A stretch of DNA of 64,000 nt from Sphaerisporangium krabiense. GTDB lineage: Bacteria; Actinomycetota; Actinomycetes; Streptosporangiales; Streptosporangiaceae. Each line of letters begins with the position of its first letter. The first letter of the stretch is position 1. The notes beneath the pieces were generated by a model. It was not told the origin of the DNA. It saw only the letters and a program-made list of their open reading frames with translations, and did no database searches. The stretch spans positions 1,922,001-1,986,000 of the forward strand of contig NZ_JACHBR010000001.1 in NCBI RefSeq assembly GCF_014200435.1. Direction: 5' to 3'. Shown here piece after piece: positions 1 through 7,923 of the stretch. A program made the translations under genes and the position numbers.

Positions 1-181
1 TGGTCCCGGTCAGGTCCTGGGTGACGACGCGGGCCGAGGTGGATCCGGTGGTGATGACGTACGGACGGATCATGTCGCCGCCGAAGACGCCCACGCAGAC
101 GGCGAGGAACGCCGCGCAGGCCGCGACGAGCCTCCAGTTCTGCCGGAGCCGGACCGGGATCCGCTGCCTGAAGCGCGCCAT
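1..181 (-). CDS. Membrane-anchored protein, N-terminal fragment (possibly CotH-like)
   Basis: Only the first 60 codons are inside the window; the gene runs off the left edge. The ATG lies 6 nt after the stop of the DUF4956 gene, so it is the third gene of this minus-strand operon. The visible N-terminus is strongly basic (RFRQRIPVRLRQNW) and is followed by one hydrophobic segment at about residues 18-34, as in a type II membrane protein or a secreted protein with an uncleaved anchor. VTC-domain and DUF4956 genes are commonly followed by a CotH-type kinase-like gene. That is the only basis for the family guess, because no CotH motif is inside the fragment. Confidence 0.5.
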   Translation of the reverse strand, partial: MARFRQRIPVRLRQNWRLVAACAAFLAVCVGVFGGDMIRPYVITTGSTSARVVTQDLTGT

Positions 182-187
182 GGCCGC

Positions 188-865
188 CTACAGGTCCGTC
201 TGGTCGTATCCGGTGAGGACGGTGACCGCCTGCCCGTGGTTGCGCTCGCCCAGGGCGCTGATCACGTCGGCCGGCTCCTTCCCCTTCTTGATCTTGACGG
301 TGTACATCAGCTCGATCAGCGCGCCCCCTCGGATGGACTCCATGCTGACCAGCTCGAACTCGTCGGTGTGCCGGACGAGCACGTCCTGGATCGCCTCGGT
401 GTAGTCGCCGTCCGGCGGGACCTGCACCTTGACCACCTGGCGCCGCACGTTCAGGGCGAACCAGTCGAACCTGTGCATGACCAGGATGATCAGCGAGATG
501 GCCACCGCGGCCACGACCGCGAGCACGTAGAAGCGGGTGCCGACGGCCATGCCGACGCCCATGACCAGGAAGATGAAGCCGACGTCGCGCGTCTCCTTGA
601 TGGCGTTGCGGAAGCGGACCACCGACAGGGCGCCGACCAGGGCGAAGGCGCGGGCGATGTTCGAGCCGACCACCAGCATGATCAGCGCGATGAGCATGCC
701 GAGGATGACGAGCGTCTGCACGTACGACTGGCTGTAGGACACGTTGCGGTGCGTGGCCCGGTAGACCCAGCCGATCACCACGCTGAGGACGAAGGACAGC
801 GACATGGCGATGGCGATGTCCGCCACGCTGAAGGTGCCGGAAAGGTCCTGGAAGGAGAAGTCCAT
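188..865 (-). CDS. DUF4956 domain membrane protein
   Basis: A 225-residue protein with an N-terminal membrane domain of about four helices (residues 15-130) and a soluble alpha/beta C-terminal part. The conserved DUF4956 core is visible as ALVGALSVVRFRNAIKETRD after the second or third helix. The biochemical role of the family is not established. Members are found next to polyphosphate-polymerase-like VTC proteins, as here: the VTC stop is only 5 nt upstream. A GGAGG ribosome site lies about 10 nt before the ATG. The fixed co-occurrence suggests that the two proteins work together at the membrane; this is inference. Confidence 0.9.
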   Translation of the reverse strand: MDFSFQDLSGTFSVADIAIAMSLSFVLSVVIGWVYRATHRNVSYSQSYVQTLVILGMLIALIMLVVGSNIARAFALVGALSVVRFRNAIKETRDVGFIFLVMGVGMAVGTRFYVLAVVAAVAISLIILVMHRFDWFALNVRRQVVKVQVPPDGDYTEAIQDVLVRHTDEFELVSMESIRGGALIELMYTVKIKKGKEPADVISALGERNHGQAVTVLTGYDQTDL

Positions 866-870
866 AAGGG

Positions 871-1812
871 TCAGACCTCCGAAGGGACGATCGGCCGCAC
901 GGGCGGGTGGCCGCTGACGTCATGGTCGTCGTGGTTCTCGGGCGCCTCATGGGGGTCGAGGTCGCCGCCGGGGACGTGGAAGACGGAGCGCGGGGCCAGC
1001 CCGTAGGCCTCGACGCTCTGGCAGTACTTGGACACGCGCATCACTTCGAGCTCGCGCGCGGCGGTCAGGTCGGTGAGCCAGTACGGGACGCGCTCGTTGG
1101 CCTTCACCTCGATGATCGTCTTGCCCGGCGGGACGATGAACCGGTTCTCGACGTCGGCGCCCAGGTGGAAGTCCCTGTCGCGGCCCCGTACGCGCCGGTC
1201 GAAGGTGACCCGCAGCCCGAGGTCGGCGTCCGTGCCCATGAAAGCGTGGCGCTGGTACCCGGTCATGGTCGTGGCCCGTAGATCGAGCCGGCAGACCAGG
1301 TCCAGGACCTCTTCGAGGAAGGCCCGCTGCGCCGGGTCGTGATCCACCATCACGCGCTCGTCGCACAGGCGCAGCGCGTCGCGGTACGGCAGGCGCACCC
1401 GGCGCTTCTGCGTGACGCGGTTGACGCGCTGCTTGATCTCCACGAAGACGGGCGTGCCGGCGTCCACCACGGAGCGGTCGCCGTAGTGCCGGACGCGCAG
1501 CTTCCTGCGGAACTTCAGACCTTCGATCTTCTCCCAGTAGAACCGCAGGTTCCGGGTGTCGTAGTAGACGCTCCAGACGCCGTACCCGCGGTCGCCGCTG
1601 TGGCCGTCGCGCACGAGCCGCCCCTCGATGTCGCGCATGAGCTCCGTGGCCCTGGCGTTGTCGGCGACGTACTTGATCTCGAAGCGGTTGAAGGCGTGCA
1701 GCGTGCTGGGCGCCCGCAGCCGGTGCCCCGCGTCGCCGTTCGCCTCGGCCGACGACGGCCGTTCGGCACCGTCCTGACCTGCGCGGATTTCCCTCTTACG
1801 GAATCTGAGCAT
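871..1812 (-). CDS. VTC domain-containing protein (polyphosphate polymerase-like)
   Basis: A 313-residue soluble protein. After a variable 40-residue N-terminus it shows the VTC/CYTH-type tunnel-fold pattern: FEIKYVAD near residue 47, VYYDT near 87, [11 protein letters not shown] near 100 and VFVEIKQRV near 121, with many Lys/Arg that in yeast Vtc4 bind phosphate chains. The C-terminus carries [16 protein letters not shown], also typical. In eukaryotic Vtc4 the fold makes polyphosphate from ATP. The bacterial members paired with DUF4956 lack a confirmed activity, so catalysis is inference. It is the first gene of the operon, and a GGAGGAGGGAC ribosome site directly precedes the ATG. Confidence 0.88.
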   Translation of the reverse strand: MLRFRKREIRAGQDGAERPSSAEANGDAGHRLRAPSTLHAFNRFEIKYVADNARATELMRDIEGRLVRDGHSGDRGYGVWSVYYDTRNLRFYWEKIEGLKFRRKLRVRHYGDRSVVDAGTPVFVEIKQRVNRVTQKRRVRLPYRDALRLCDERVMVDHDPAQRAFLEEVLDLVCRLDLRATTMTGYQRHAFMGTDADLGLRVTFDRRVRGRDRDFHLGADVENRFIVPPGKTIIEVKANERVPYWLTDLTAARELEVMRVSKYCQSVEAYGLAPRSVFHVPGGDLDPHEAPENHDDHDVSGHPPVRPIVPSEV

Positions 1813-1902
1813 GTCCCTCCTCCCGCGTCAGGGCATATCCGACAGGAGAAAGCTGGGAACAATGTGTGAACGAAAACGAACAGAAGATGAACGACAAATC
1901 GC

Positions 1903-3375
1903 TCAGTCGAGACAAAACGGGCGCGCGAGCGGGAGCAAAACGAGGAAAGCCGTGCCCTTGCCGGGAGCGCTCACGACCTCGATCCGGCCGCCGTGCGCCT
2001 GGACGAGCGCCGCGGCGATGGCCAGCCCCAGGCCCGTGCCCCCGTGGCCGCGGGAACGGCCGGGATCGGCCCGGTAGAAGCGGTCGAACACCTGCGGGAG
2101 GTGCCCGGCCTCGATGCCCTGCCCGTCGTCGCGCACCTCGATCAGCGCCGCCTCGGCGCCGGGATCGGGCCCCGTGCCGATATGGACGACGTCCGCCCCG
2201 GGGATCCCGGCCGCGGCACGCCTGCCCACCTCGACCCGCACCGGCGTCCCCGCGGCCGTGTGCCGCAGGGCGTTGCCGACCAGGTTGGCGATGACCTGGT
2301 GCAGCCGGTGCTCGTCGCCGAGCACGCACACCGGCTCCGCGGACACGACGAGGTGCACCGACCGATCCCGGTCCGTGGCCCGGGCGGCGTGCACGACGTC
2401 GCCCGCCAGCACGCGCAGGTCGACCTCGCTCCGCTCCAGGGTGGGCTCCTGGTCGAGGCGGGCGAGCAGCAGCATGTCCTCCACCAGCACGCCCATGCGC
2501 TCGGCCTCGCTCTCGATGCGCCTGAGCATGCGCTCGGCGGCCGGGTCCCGCGCGGCCTGGCCGTGCCGGTAGAGCTGGGCGAAGCCGCGGATGGACGTCA
2601 ACGGCGTGCGCAGTTCGTGCGAGGCGTCGGCGACGAACCGCCGCAGCCGCCGCTCGGAACGCTCGCGCTCGCGCAGCGCGCGGGCCAGGCGCTCCAGCAT
2701 CGTGTTCAGCGCCCGGCCGAGCCGCCCGGTCTCGGTCCGCGGATCGTCGTCCTCGACGCGGCGGTCGATGGCGCCGCCGGCGATCACGCAGGCCGTGGCC
2801 TCCATCCGGGTCAGCGGGCGCAGGCCGACCCGTACCAGCACCAGGGCGACGCCGCCCAGCAGCACCAGGACCAGCAGGCCCGCGGCCACCTCGATGACCA
2901 GCATCTGCCGTACGGTCTCCCGGTTGGACTCCAGCGACATCGACACCGCGGCGCGCCCGCCCTCCGGCAGGGCCACCACCCGCACCCGCCACTCCGGGGC
3001 GTTCTCGCCCCTGCCCGGAAGGGTCACCGGCCCGGCCGGCGGCACGGCGATCATCCGGGCGGGCACGACCGGCCCGTCGCCCACCTCGGCGGGCATCTCC
3101 CGCAGTAACGCCCCGGTGGGACCGTAGAGGGAGAGCCTGAACTGCGTCGGCAACTCCGGGTCCCGCCCCTCGGCGGGAGGCGGCGGCGGTGGCGGGGGGT
3201 GGTCCATGGTCGCCGCGATCTCGGTGAGCTGGACGTCCACCCGCGACAGCAACGACCGGTCCAGCAGCAGCACACCCGCCACGGCGAAGGCCGCCAGGCC
3301 CGCCGCGCACAAGCCGACCAGGGCCATCAGCAGACGGTGCCGGAGCGGCCAGGCGCGCCGCGCCGTGAGCCTCAC
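1903..3375 (-). CDS. Two-component sensor histidine kinase
   Basis: 490 residues from a GTG that overlaps the regulator stop (GTGA), so the two are translationally coupled. Domains in order: TM helix about 14-38; an extracytoplasmic sensor of about 120 residues with an eight-proline run at 60-67; second TM helix about 159-181; HAMP; HisKA with the H-box [15 protein letters not shown] (His253); and a HATPase_c domain with an N-box (LVGNALRH), G1 (DDGQGIE), F-box and G2 (GTGLGLA). All catalytic boxes are intact. The architecture matches the actinobacterial MprB/TrcS-like class. The extracytoplasmic stimulus cannot be read from sequence. Confidence 0.94.
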   Translation of the reverse strand: MRLTARRAWPLRHRLLMALVGLCAAGLAAFAVAGVLLLDRSLLSRVDVQLTEIAATMDHPPPPPPPPAEGRDPELPTQFRLSLYGPTGALLREMPAEVGDGPVVPARMIAVPPAGPVTLPGRGENAPEWRVRVVALPEGGRAAVSMSLESNRETVRQMLVIEVAAGLLVLVLLGGVALVLVRVGLRPLTRMEATACVIAGGAIDRRVEDDDPRTETGRLGRALNTMLERLARALRERERSERRLRRFVADASHELRTPLTSIRGFAQLYRHGQAARDPAAERMLRRIESEAERMGVLVEDMLLLARLDQEPTLERSEVDLRVLAGDVVHAARATDRDRSVHLVVSAEPVCVLGDEHRLHQVIANLVGNALRHTAAGTPVRVEVGRRAAAGIPGADVVHIGTGPDPGAEAALIEVRDDGQGIEAGHLPQVFDRFYRADPGRSRGHGGTGLGLAIAAALVQAHGGRIEVVSAPGKGTAFLVLLPLARPFCLD

Positions 3376-4070
3376 GGGCCGGCCTGCAACCGGTAGCCCA
3401 CCCCGCGCAGGGTGTGGATGAGCGGGGGCCCGCTGCCGTCGATCTTGCGGCGCAGGTAGCTGATGTAGGACTCCACGATCCTGCTGTCGCCGTCGAAGTC
3501 GTAGTCCCACACCCGGTCGAGGATCTGCGTCCTGCTCACCACCTGCCCGGCGTTGATCATCAGATAGCGCAGCAGGCTGAACTCCGTCGGCGACAGATGG
3601 ATCAGCCGGCCCGCCCGCCGCACCGTATGGGCCTCCTCGTCCAGTTCGAGGTCCGCGCAGCGCAGCACGCCGTCGCCCGCCTGCTCCCCGGGCGGGCGGA
3701 TCCTGCGCAGGATCGCCCGGATCCGCAGGAGCACCTCGTCCAGGCTGAACGGCTTGGTGACGTAGTCGTCCCCACCCGCCGTCAGCCCGGCTATCCGGTC
3801 GGCCACCGCGTCCTTGGCGGTCAGGAAGAGCATCAACGGCCCGTCGTCCCCGCGCAGCCGCCGGGCGACCGTGAACCCGTCGAGGTCGGGCAGCATCACG
3901 TCGAGCACCACGAGATCGGGCCGCTCGCGCGCCACGGCCTCCAGCGCCAGCGTGCCGTTCGCCGCCGTCCGCACCTCGAAGCCGTTGAGTTCCAGCGCCT
4001 CGGACAGCAGATCGCGGATGCTCGGCTCGTCGTCGACGACCAGCACCTTCGCGGGCCCCATCCGGTACAT
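3372..4070 (-). CDS. OmpR-family response regulator
   Basis: 232 residues: a receiver domain with acidic pocket VVDDEPS, phosphoacceptor Asp57 (VVLDVMLPD) and the conserved Lys in YVTKPF, then a winged-helix DNA-binding domain ending in RGVGYRLQ. The ATG at 4070 is followed by a second ATG three codons later (MGPAKVLVVDDE), which could be the real start since family members usually begin just before the VVDDE strand. Cognate kinase is the overlapping downstream gene. Regulated genes are unknown; the divergent exporter at 4382 is a plausible but unproven target. Confidence 0.95.
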   Translation of the reverse strand: MYRMGPAKVLVVDDEPSIRDLLSEALELNGFEVRTAANGTLALEAVARERPDLVVLDVMLPDLDGFTVARRLRGDDGPLMLFLTAKDAVADRIAGLTAGGDDYVTKPFSLDEVLLRIRAILRRIRPPGEQAGDGVLRCADLELDEEAHTVRRAGRLIHLSPTEFSLLRYLMINAGQVVSRTQILDRVWDYDFDGDSRIVESYISYLRRKIDGSGPPLIHTLRGVGYRLQAGP

Positions 4071-4381
4071 GGGCCCTTTCTACGGGGGTTAGATGAAAAT
4101 CCGCTGAGTGTCCCGCCGGATCCCGAGCCGCTCACCTCGCCGGACGCGGAGTTATCCACAGTTTCCACAGAGTCGTACACAGGTTCGAATGGACACCCGG
4201 CGTCTCACCCATCGGACGCGCCGGATGGTGCCGGAATCGGGCAGGCCACCCGAGAAAGCCCAGGTAGACGGGTCGCCGGGACGAGGCGGCCGGGTGAAAA
4301 CCGGGTGAAACTTCACGGCATTTGCCGCAATGTTAGGTGAGGCCGACGAGTTTTGTCGGTGGCGTCGGTCAGTCTGTGCAT
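4071..4381. other. Divergent intergenic region between response regulator and exporter
   Basis: About 311 bases without a supported gene. The part at 4141-4200 is the least GC-rich and holds TTATCCACA (4152-4160), a single DnaA-box-like 9-mer. Promoters for the two divergent transcripts must lie here, but I see no convincing -35/-10 pair and no palindrome that would mark an operator. Confidence 0.5.
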
Positions 4382-5926
4382 GTGACCACGACCGCTTGTG
4401 AGACCGAGGGCTGCGACGCCAGCCATGACCACGTTATGTCCGACGATCTTGATCGAGGTACCGTGCCAAGCCCCAAGCTCGACGCGCCTGCCAGATCCGC
4501 GCCCGCCGCCTCCGGTCGCACTCCCCCGGTGATCCGGCTGCTGGTGCTCGCCACATTCGTGGTCATCCTCAATGAGACCATCATGATCAACGCGATCCCG
4601 CCGTTGATGACCGCGCTGCACATCACCGAGCAGACCGCGCAGTGGCTTTCGACCGCCTTCATGCTGACCATGGCCGCGGTCATTCCGATCACCGGGTGGT
4701 TCCTGCAGCGGGTCTCCACCCGCCAGGCGTACACCGTCGCGATGGGGTTGTTCCTGCTCGGCACGGCGTTGGCCGCCATCGCGCCGACGTTCACGGTGCT
4801 GCTGGGCGCCCGGATCATCCAGGCGTCCGGGACGGCCGTGATGATGCCGCTGTTGATGACCACGCTGATGCAGGTCGTGCCCGAGTCGGACCGTGGCCGG
4901 GTGATGGGCAACGTCACGCTGGCGATCTCGGTGGCGCCGGCGATGGGCCCGGCGATCTCCGGGGTGATCCTGCAGTTCGGGTCCTGGCGCCTGCTGTTCG
5001 CCGTGGTGCTCCCCATCGCCGCCGTGATCACCTGGAGCGGCCTGCGGCAGCTCAAGAACGTCGGCGAGCCGCGGTCCAGCACGATCGACTGGTTCAGCGT
5101 GGTGACCGCCGCGGCCGGCTTCGGCGGCCTCATCTACGGGCTCAGCCGTTTCGAGAGCGGTGACGTCCGCGTGGCGGGCGGCATCGCGGGGGCCGGCCTG
5201 CTCCTCGTCGCGATCTTCGTCCTCCGCCAGCTGTCGTTGCAGAAGCGCGACGCGCCGCTGATGGACCTGCGCGCCTTCCGCCACCGCACCTACACGGTCG
5301 CGCTGATCATGATGGCGGTCGCCTTCATGGCGATGCTCGGCTCGATGATCCTGCTGCCGCTGTACCTGCAGAACATCCGCGGGCTCAGCGCCCTGCAGAC
5401 CGGGCTGCTCGTGATGCCGGGCGGTCTCGCGATGGGCCTGCTCGGCCCGGTCGTCGGCCGCCTCTTCGACCGGTTCGGCGGCCGGGTCCTGGTCGTCCCC
5501 GGCTCGATCGGCATCACGCTCGCGCTCATCGGCTTCACCCAGGTGACGTTGACCATGCCGTACTGGCAGCTCCTCGGTCTGCACGCGCTGCTGATGGTGA
5601 GCCTGGCCGCGACGTTCACCCCGGTGTTCACCCTCGGTCTCGGAGCGCTCCCCCCGCGGCTCTACTCGCACGGCAGCTCGATCCTGAGCACGCTGCAGCA
5701 GGTCGCCGCGGCCTTCGGCACCGCGCTCGCCATCACGGTCATGAGCGCGCGGGCCGACGCGCTGAAGTCCGCCGGGGTCGGCGAGACGCTCGCCAACCTG
5801 CACGGCATGCGGCTGGCCTTCATCATCGGCGCGGCGCTGTCCGCGGCCGTGGTCATCACCGCCCTCCTCCTCCCCGCCCGGGCGCAGAAGTCCGACGAAC
5901 ACGCGGAAAGCGTGCCGATTCATTAG
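4382..5926 (+). CDS. DHA2-family MFS drug/metabolite exporter
   Basis: 514 residues from the GTG at 4382 (VTTTACETEG); an ATG at 4436 is an alternative. After a 45-residue cytoplasmic N-terminus the protein shows about 14 hydrophobic helices. The DHA2 signature around TM1 (FVVILNETIMINAIPPLM) and the motif-A equivalent GWFLQRVSTRQAY are present, with motif C (VAPAMGPAISGVI) in TM5. It resembles LmrB/EmrB-type proton antiporters. It is transcribed away from the two-component pair and converges on the sigma-factor gene. Substrate cannot be inferred. Confidence 0.92.
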   Translation: MTTTACETEGCDASHDHVMSDDLDRGTVPSPKLDAPARSAPAASGRTPPVIRLLVLATFVVILNETIMINAIPPLMTALHITEQTAQWLSTAFMLTMAAVIPITGWFLQRVSTRQAYTVAMGLFLLGTALAAIAPTFTVLLGARIIQASGTAVMMPLLMTTLMQVVPESDRGRVMGNVTLAISVAPAMGPAISGVILQFGSWRLLFAVVLPIAAVITWSGLRQLKNVGEPRSSTIDWFSVVTAAAGFGGLIYGLSRFESGDVRVAGGIAGAGLLLVAIFVLRQLSLQKRDAPLMDLRAFRHRTYTVALIMMAVAFMAMLGSMILLPLYLQNIRGLSALQTGLLVMPGGLAMGLLGPVVGRLFDRFGGRVLVVPGSIGITLALIGFTQVTLTMPYWQLLGLHALLMVSLAATFTPVFTLGLGALPPRLYSHGSSILSTLQQVAAAFGTALAITVMSARADALKSAGVGETLANLHGMRLAFIIGAALSAAVVITALLLPARAQKSDEHAESVPIH

Positions 5927-5950
5927 GTGTGACGGCGGCGACCCGGACAC

Positions 5951-5983
5951 CGCCCGCCCGCCCGCCTGGCGGCGCGGCGGGCG
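5951..5983. terminator. GC hairpin between convergent genes
   Basis: CGCCCGCC at 5951-5958 pairs with GGCGGGCG at 5976-5983. It lies between the converging ends of the exporter and the sigma-factor gene. No T-run follows, as is usual in high-GC actinomycetes. Confidence 0.45.
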
Positions 5984-5984
5984 C

Positions 5985-6938
5985 CTACGGCTGGAGCTCC
6001 TCCGTCCACGGGCGGAGCTTCTCCGGGTTGCGTACCGCCCAGATGTGCTTGACGCGGTCGCCCACGACGTCGAACGCCATCACCCCCGTGACGACGCCGT
6101 CATGCTGGACCACCAGCCCGGGCCTGCCGTTGACCGTGCGCTCCAGGAACGTCAGGCCGGACGCCCTGCCGACGAGGTCGACGGCGTAGCGCGCGATCCG
6201 CTCGCCGCCCTCGATCGGGTCGAGCACGGCGCTGACCCGGCCGCCGCCGTCGCCGACGAGCGTGGCGCCGGGGTCGAGCAGGCCGATGAGGGCGTCGATG
6301 TCCTTGGCCTCCCATGCCTGCTTGAAGTCCCTGACGACGCCGGCGTGCCGGGCCGCCGGAGCCGCGGACGCCCGCGAGGCGCGGACGCGGCGGCGGGCCG
6401 AGGACGCGAGCTGGCGGCATGCCGCCGGCGTACGGCCGACGATCTCCGCCACCTCGGCGAACGAGTGGCAGAAGACGTCGTGCAGGATGAACGCGACCCG
6501 CTCGGCCGGGGTCATCGATTCGAGCACGACGAGGAAGGCCATGTTGACCGACTCGTCGAGCGTGACGCGGTCGGCGGGATCGGCCGGGTCGGCCGCGGTG
6601 GCGCGTGACGACCCGTTGACCCACTCGGTGCGGTCGGGCAGCGGCTCGGGGATCCATTCGCCCACATAGCGCTCCCGCCGCACCCGCGCCGAGGCGAGCA
6701 GGTCCAGGCAGATGCGGCCGGCGACCTTCGTCAGCCAGGCGCCGGGCACTCGCACGGCCTCCTGCCGCCGCGGGGACATGGCGTACCAGCGGGCGTAGGT
6801 CTCCTGGACGACGTCCTCGGCGTCCGCCAGCGACCCGAGGAGCCGGTACGCGAGGTCGGTCAGGTGACGCCGCTCGCTCATGATCGCGGTCAGGCCCGGA
6901 TCGAGCCGGCCGCGTCCTGGCTCTGCTGGGATGGTCAT
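5985..6938 (-). CDS. sigJ: ECF41-family sigma factor with C-terminal SnoaL-like domain
   Basis: 317 residues from ATG 6938 (MTIPAEPGRG). Region sigma2 (residues about 12-80, LAYRLLGSLADAEDVVQETY) and sigma4 (about 135-190, with AEIVGRTPAACRQLASSARR) are followed by a SnoaL-like domain. Three ECF41 hallmarks are visible: WIPEP in the linker, DGGGR in the C-domain and NPEKL near the end. In ECF41 proteins the C-terminal extension replaces an anti-sigma factor and modulates activity. The divergent gene encodes a carboxymuconolactone-decarboxylase-like protein, the classic partner of this group. The gene appears autoregulated (see promoter at 6984-7010). The symbol reflects similarity to mycobacterial SigJ only. 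Confidence 0.93.
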   Translation of the reverse strand: MTIPAEPGRGRLDPGLTAIMSERRHLTDLAYRLLGSLADAEDVVQETYARWYAMSPRRQEAVRVPGAWLTKVAGRICLDLLASARVRRERYVGEWIPEPLPDRTEWVNGSSRATAADPADPADRVTLDESVNMAFLVVLESMTPAERVAFILHDVFCHSFAEVAEIVGRTPAACRQLASSARRRVRASRASAAPAARHAGVVRDFKQAWEAKDIDALIGLLDPGATLVGDGGGRVSAVLDPIEGGERIARYAVDLVGRASGLTFLERTVNGRPGLVVQHDGVVTGVMAFDVVGDRVKHIWAVRNPEKLRPWTEELQP

Positions 6939-6983
6939 GGTGTCGCCGGCCCCCTCGGTCTCGTCCGCTCTCTCATCACTTCC

Positions 6984-7010
6984 GACGAGACGATCTCCCG
7001 AATTGTGAGG
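6984..7010 (-). promoter_or_regulatory. Predicted ECF41-type promoter of the sigma-factor gene
   Basis: On the minus strand CCTCACA (7010-7004) is followed after exactly 16 nt by CGTCGGA, whose core CGTC is the complement of 6984-6987. ECF41 promoters are known to carry a TGTCACA-like -35 and a CGTC -10 box. The same pair with the same spacing stands on the plus strand. Confidence 0.7.
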
Positions 7011-7021
7011 CCGGCGCCGCA

Positions 7022-7048
7022 CCTCACATTCCCGGCCGCTGTGTCGTC
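7022..7048 (+). promoter_or_regulatory. Predicted ECF41-type promoter of the CMD-like gene
   Basis: CCTCACA (7022-7028), 16 nt, then CGTC (7045-7048, extended CGTCGGA). It drives the gene at 7134 with an 86-nt leader region. Together with the minus-strand site it makes a symmetric, back-to-back promoter pair with -35 boxes only 11 nt apart. Confidence 0.7.
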
Positions 7049-7133
7049 GGACTACTGAGGCACCGACCTGAGGCACCGGCCTGACCGGCGGGACGCCTCG
7101 GACCACGCTCAGATACCTAAGGGAGATTTCGCC

Positions 7134-7643
7134 ATGTCCACTTCTTCCACGACGACCACGCGGGACGACGTCCGGTCTCGGCTGCCCGACCCGCTCCAGT
7201 TCTTCCCCGAGATCGCGACGATGGCCGGCACCATGAGCAAGGCCGTCGGCAACGGTTCGATCCCGCGGAGCACCGTCCAGCTCGTGCAGTACCGGGCGGG
7301 GCAGATCGTCGGCAGCTCCTACCACACGGTCCGGCAGGTCGCCGACCTGCGCGAGTCCGGGGAGGCGGAGGAGCGCATCAGCGCCGTGGTGTCCTGGCGG
7401 GACGCCCCCTACTTCACCGACGCCGAGCGGGTCGCGCTCGAACTCGTGGAGGCCGTCCTCACCCACAACCCGTCCGGGGCCCGCGTCCCCGACGAGCTGT
7501 ACGCCAGGGTGTCCGCCCACTACGACGACAAGGCGCTCTGGACGCTCGTCCTGGCCATCAGCCAGATGTTCTTCTTCATCCCCGTCGCCCTCATCGCCAG
7601 GCCGATCCCGGGCAAGCCCTTCGGCGAGAACTACAACAAGTAA
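7134..7643 (+). CDS. Carboxymuconolactone decarboxylase-like protein lacking all cysteines
   Basis: 169 residues, AhpD/CMD-like helical fold inferred from the pattern around residues 28-100 and from linkage to an ECF41 sigma gene. AhpD-type members carry a redox CxxC followed by His at the helix start. Here the equivalent stretch reads GQIVGSSYHTVRQVADL: the His is kept but both cysteines are absent, and the whole protein contains no cysteine. Peroxidase activity through a thiol pair is therefore impossible. A decarboxylase-like or non-catalytic role remains open. A ribosome site AAGGGAGA precedes the ATG. Confidence 0.85.
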   Translation: MSTSSTTTTRDDVRSRLPDPLQFFPEIATMAGTMSKAVGNGSIPRSTVQLVQYRAGQIVGSSYHTVRQVADLRESGEAEERISAVVSWRDAPYFTDAERVALELVEAVLTHNPSGARVPDELYARVSAHYDDKALWTLVLAISQMFFFIPVALIARPIPGKPFGENYNK

Positions 7644-7653
7644 CCCCCGGGGA

Positions 7654-7690
7654 CCCAGGGTGAGGCCGCACGACCGCGCCTCACCCTGGG
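7654..7690. terminator. Strong hairpin terminator after the CMD-like gene
   Basis: A perfect 13-bp stem: CCCAGGGTGAGGC (7654-7666) and GCCTCACCCTGGG (7678-7690) with an 11-nt loop, starting 11 nt after the stop codon. Confidence 0.8.
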
Positions 7691-7853
7691 CACGGCCGGG
7701 CCGGACGGGGGCGCCGGCCCGGCGCCGGCCGGGCAAGGGTCGGCACGCTCACCGGGCCGCGCGCGTCGAACACGCGCTCGACCTGCGCCTTTGCTCGGTG
7801 CGGTGGTCAGGGCCCGAGTAGGAAACATCCCGGTAACGGAGCTCACGAACCTC

Positions 7854-7882
7854 TTGACCTGCTCGTGCACGCTTCTTATTGT
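7854..7882 (+). promoter_or_regulatory. Housekeeping-type promoter of the 13-kb catabolic operon
   Basis: TTGACC (7854-7859), 17-nt spacer, TATTGT (7877-7882), placed 42 nt upstream of the first gene at 7924. This is the best sigma-70-like match around the operon start. Confidence 0.6.
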
Positions 7883-7891
7883 TCCCTCTAC

Positions 7892-7903
7892 ATTCTATAG
7901 AAT
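7892..7903. promoter_or_regulatory. Operator-like palindrome ATTCTATAGAAT
   Basis: A perfect 12-bp AT-rich palindrome in an otherwise GC-rich sequence, 10 nt downstream of the predicted -10 box and 20 nt before the start codon. Position over the initial transcribed region suggests a repressor site. The obvious candidate binder is the GntR/FCD regulator encoded inside the same operon at 13474; this is inference. Confidence 0.55.
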
Positions 7904-7923
7904 CCAGAATATGGAGGAACCGG

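Noticed and set aside
4152-4160. TTATCCACA, a perfect DnaA-box-like 9-mer, as a sign of a replication origin
   Set aside because: It is single; no cluster of boxes, AT-rich unwinding element or dnaA/dnaN gene is near.
4170-4195. GGTTCGAATGG, similar to a tRNA T-loop
   Set aside because: No matching T-stem, anticodon arm or acceptor stem can be folded around it.
4313-5950. Long minus-strand open frame opposite the MFS exporter
   Set aside because: Low-complexity Arg/Asp/His/Gln-rich translation with no recognisable motif; the plus strand has a full transporter.
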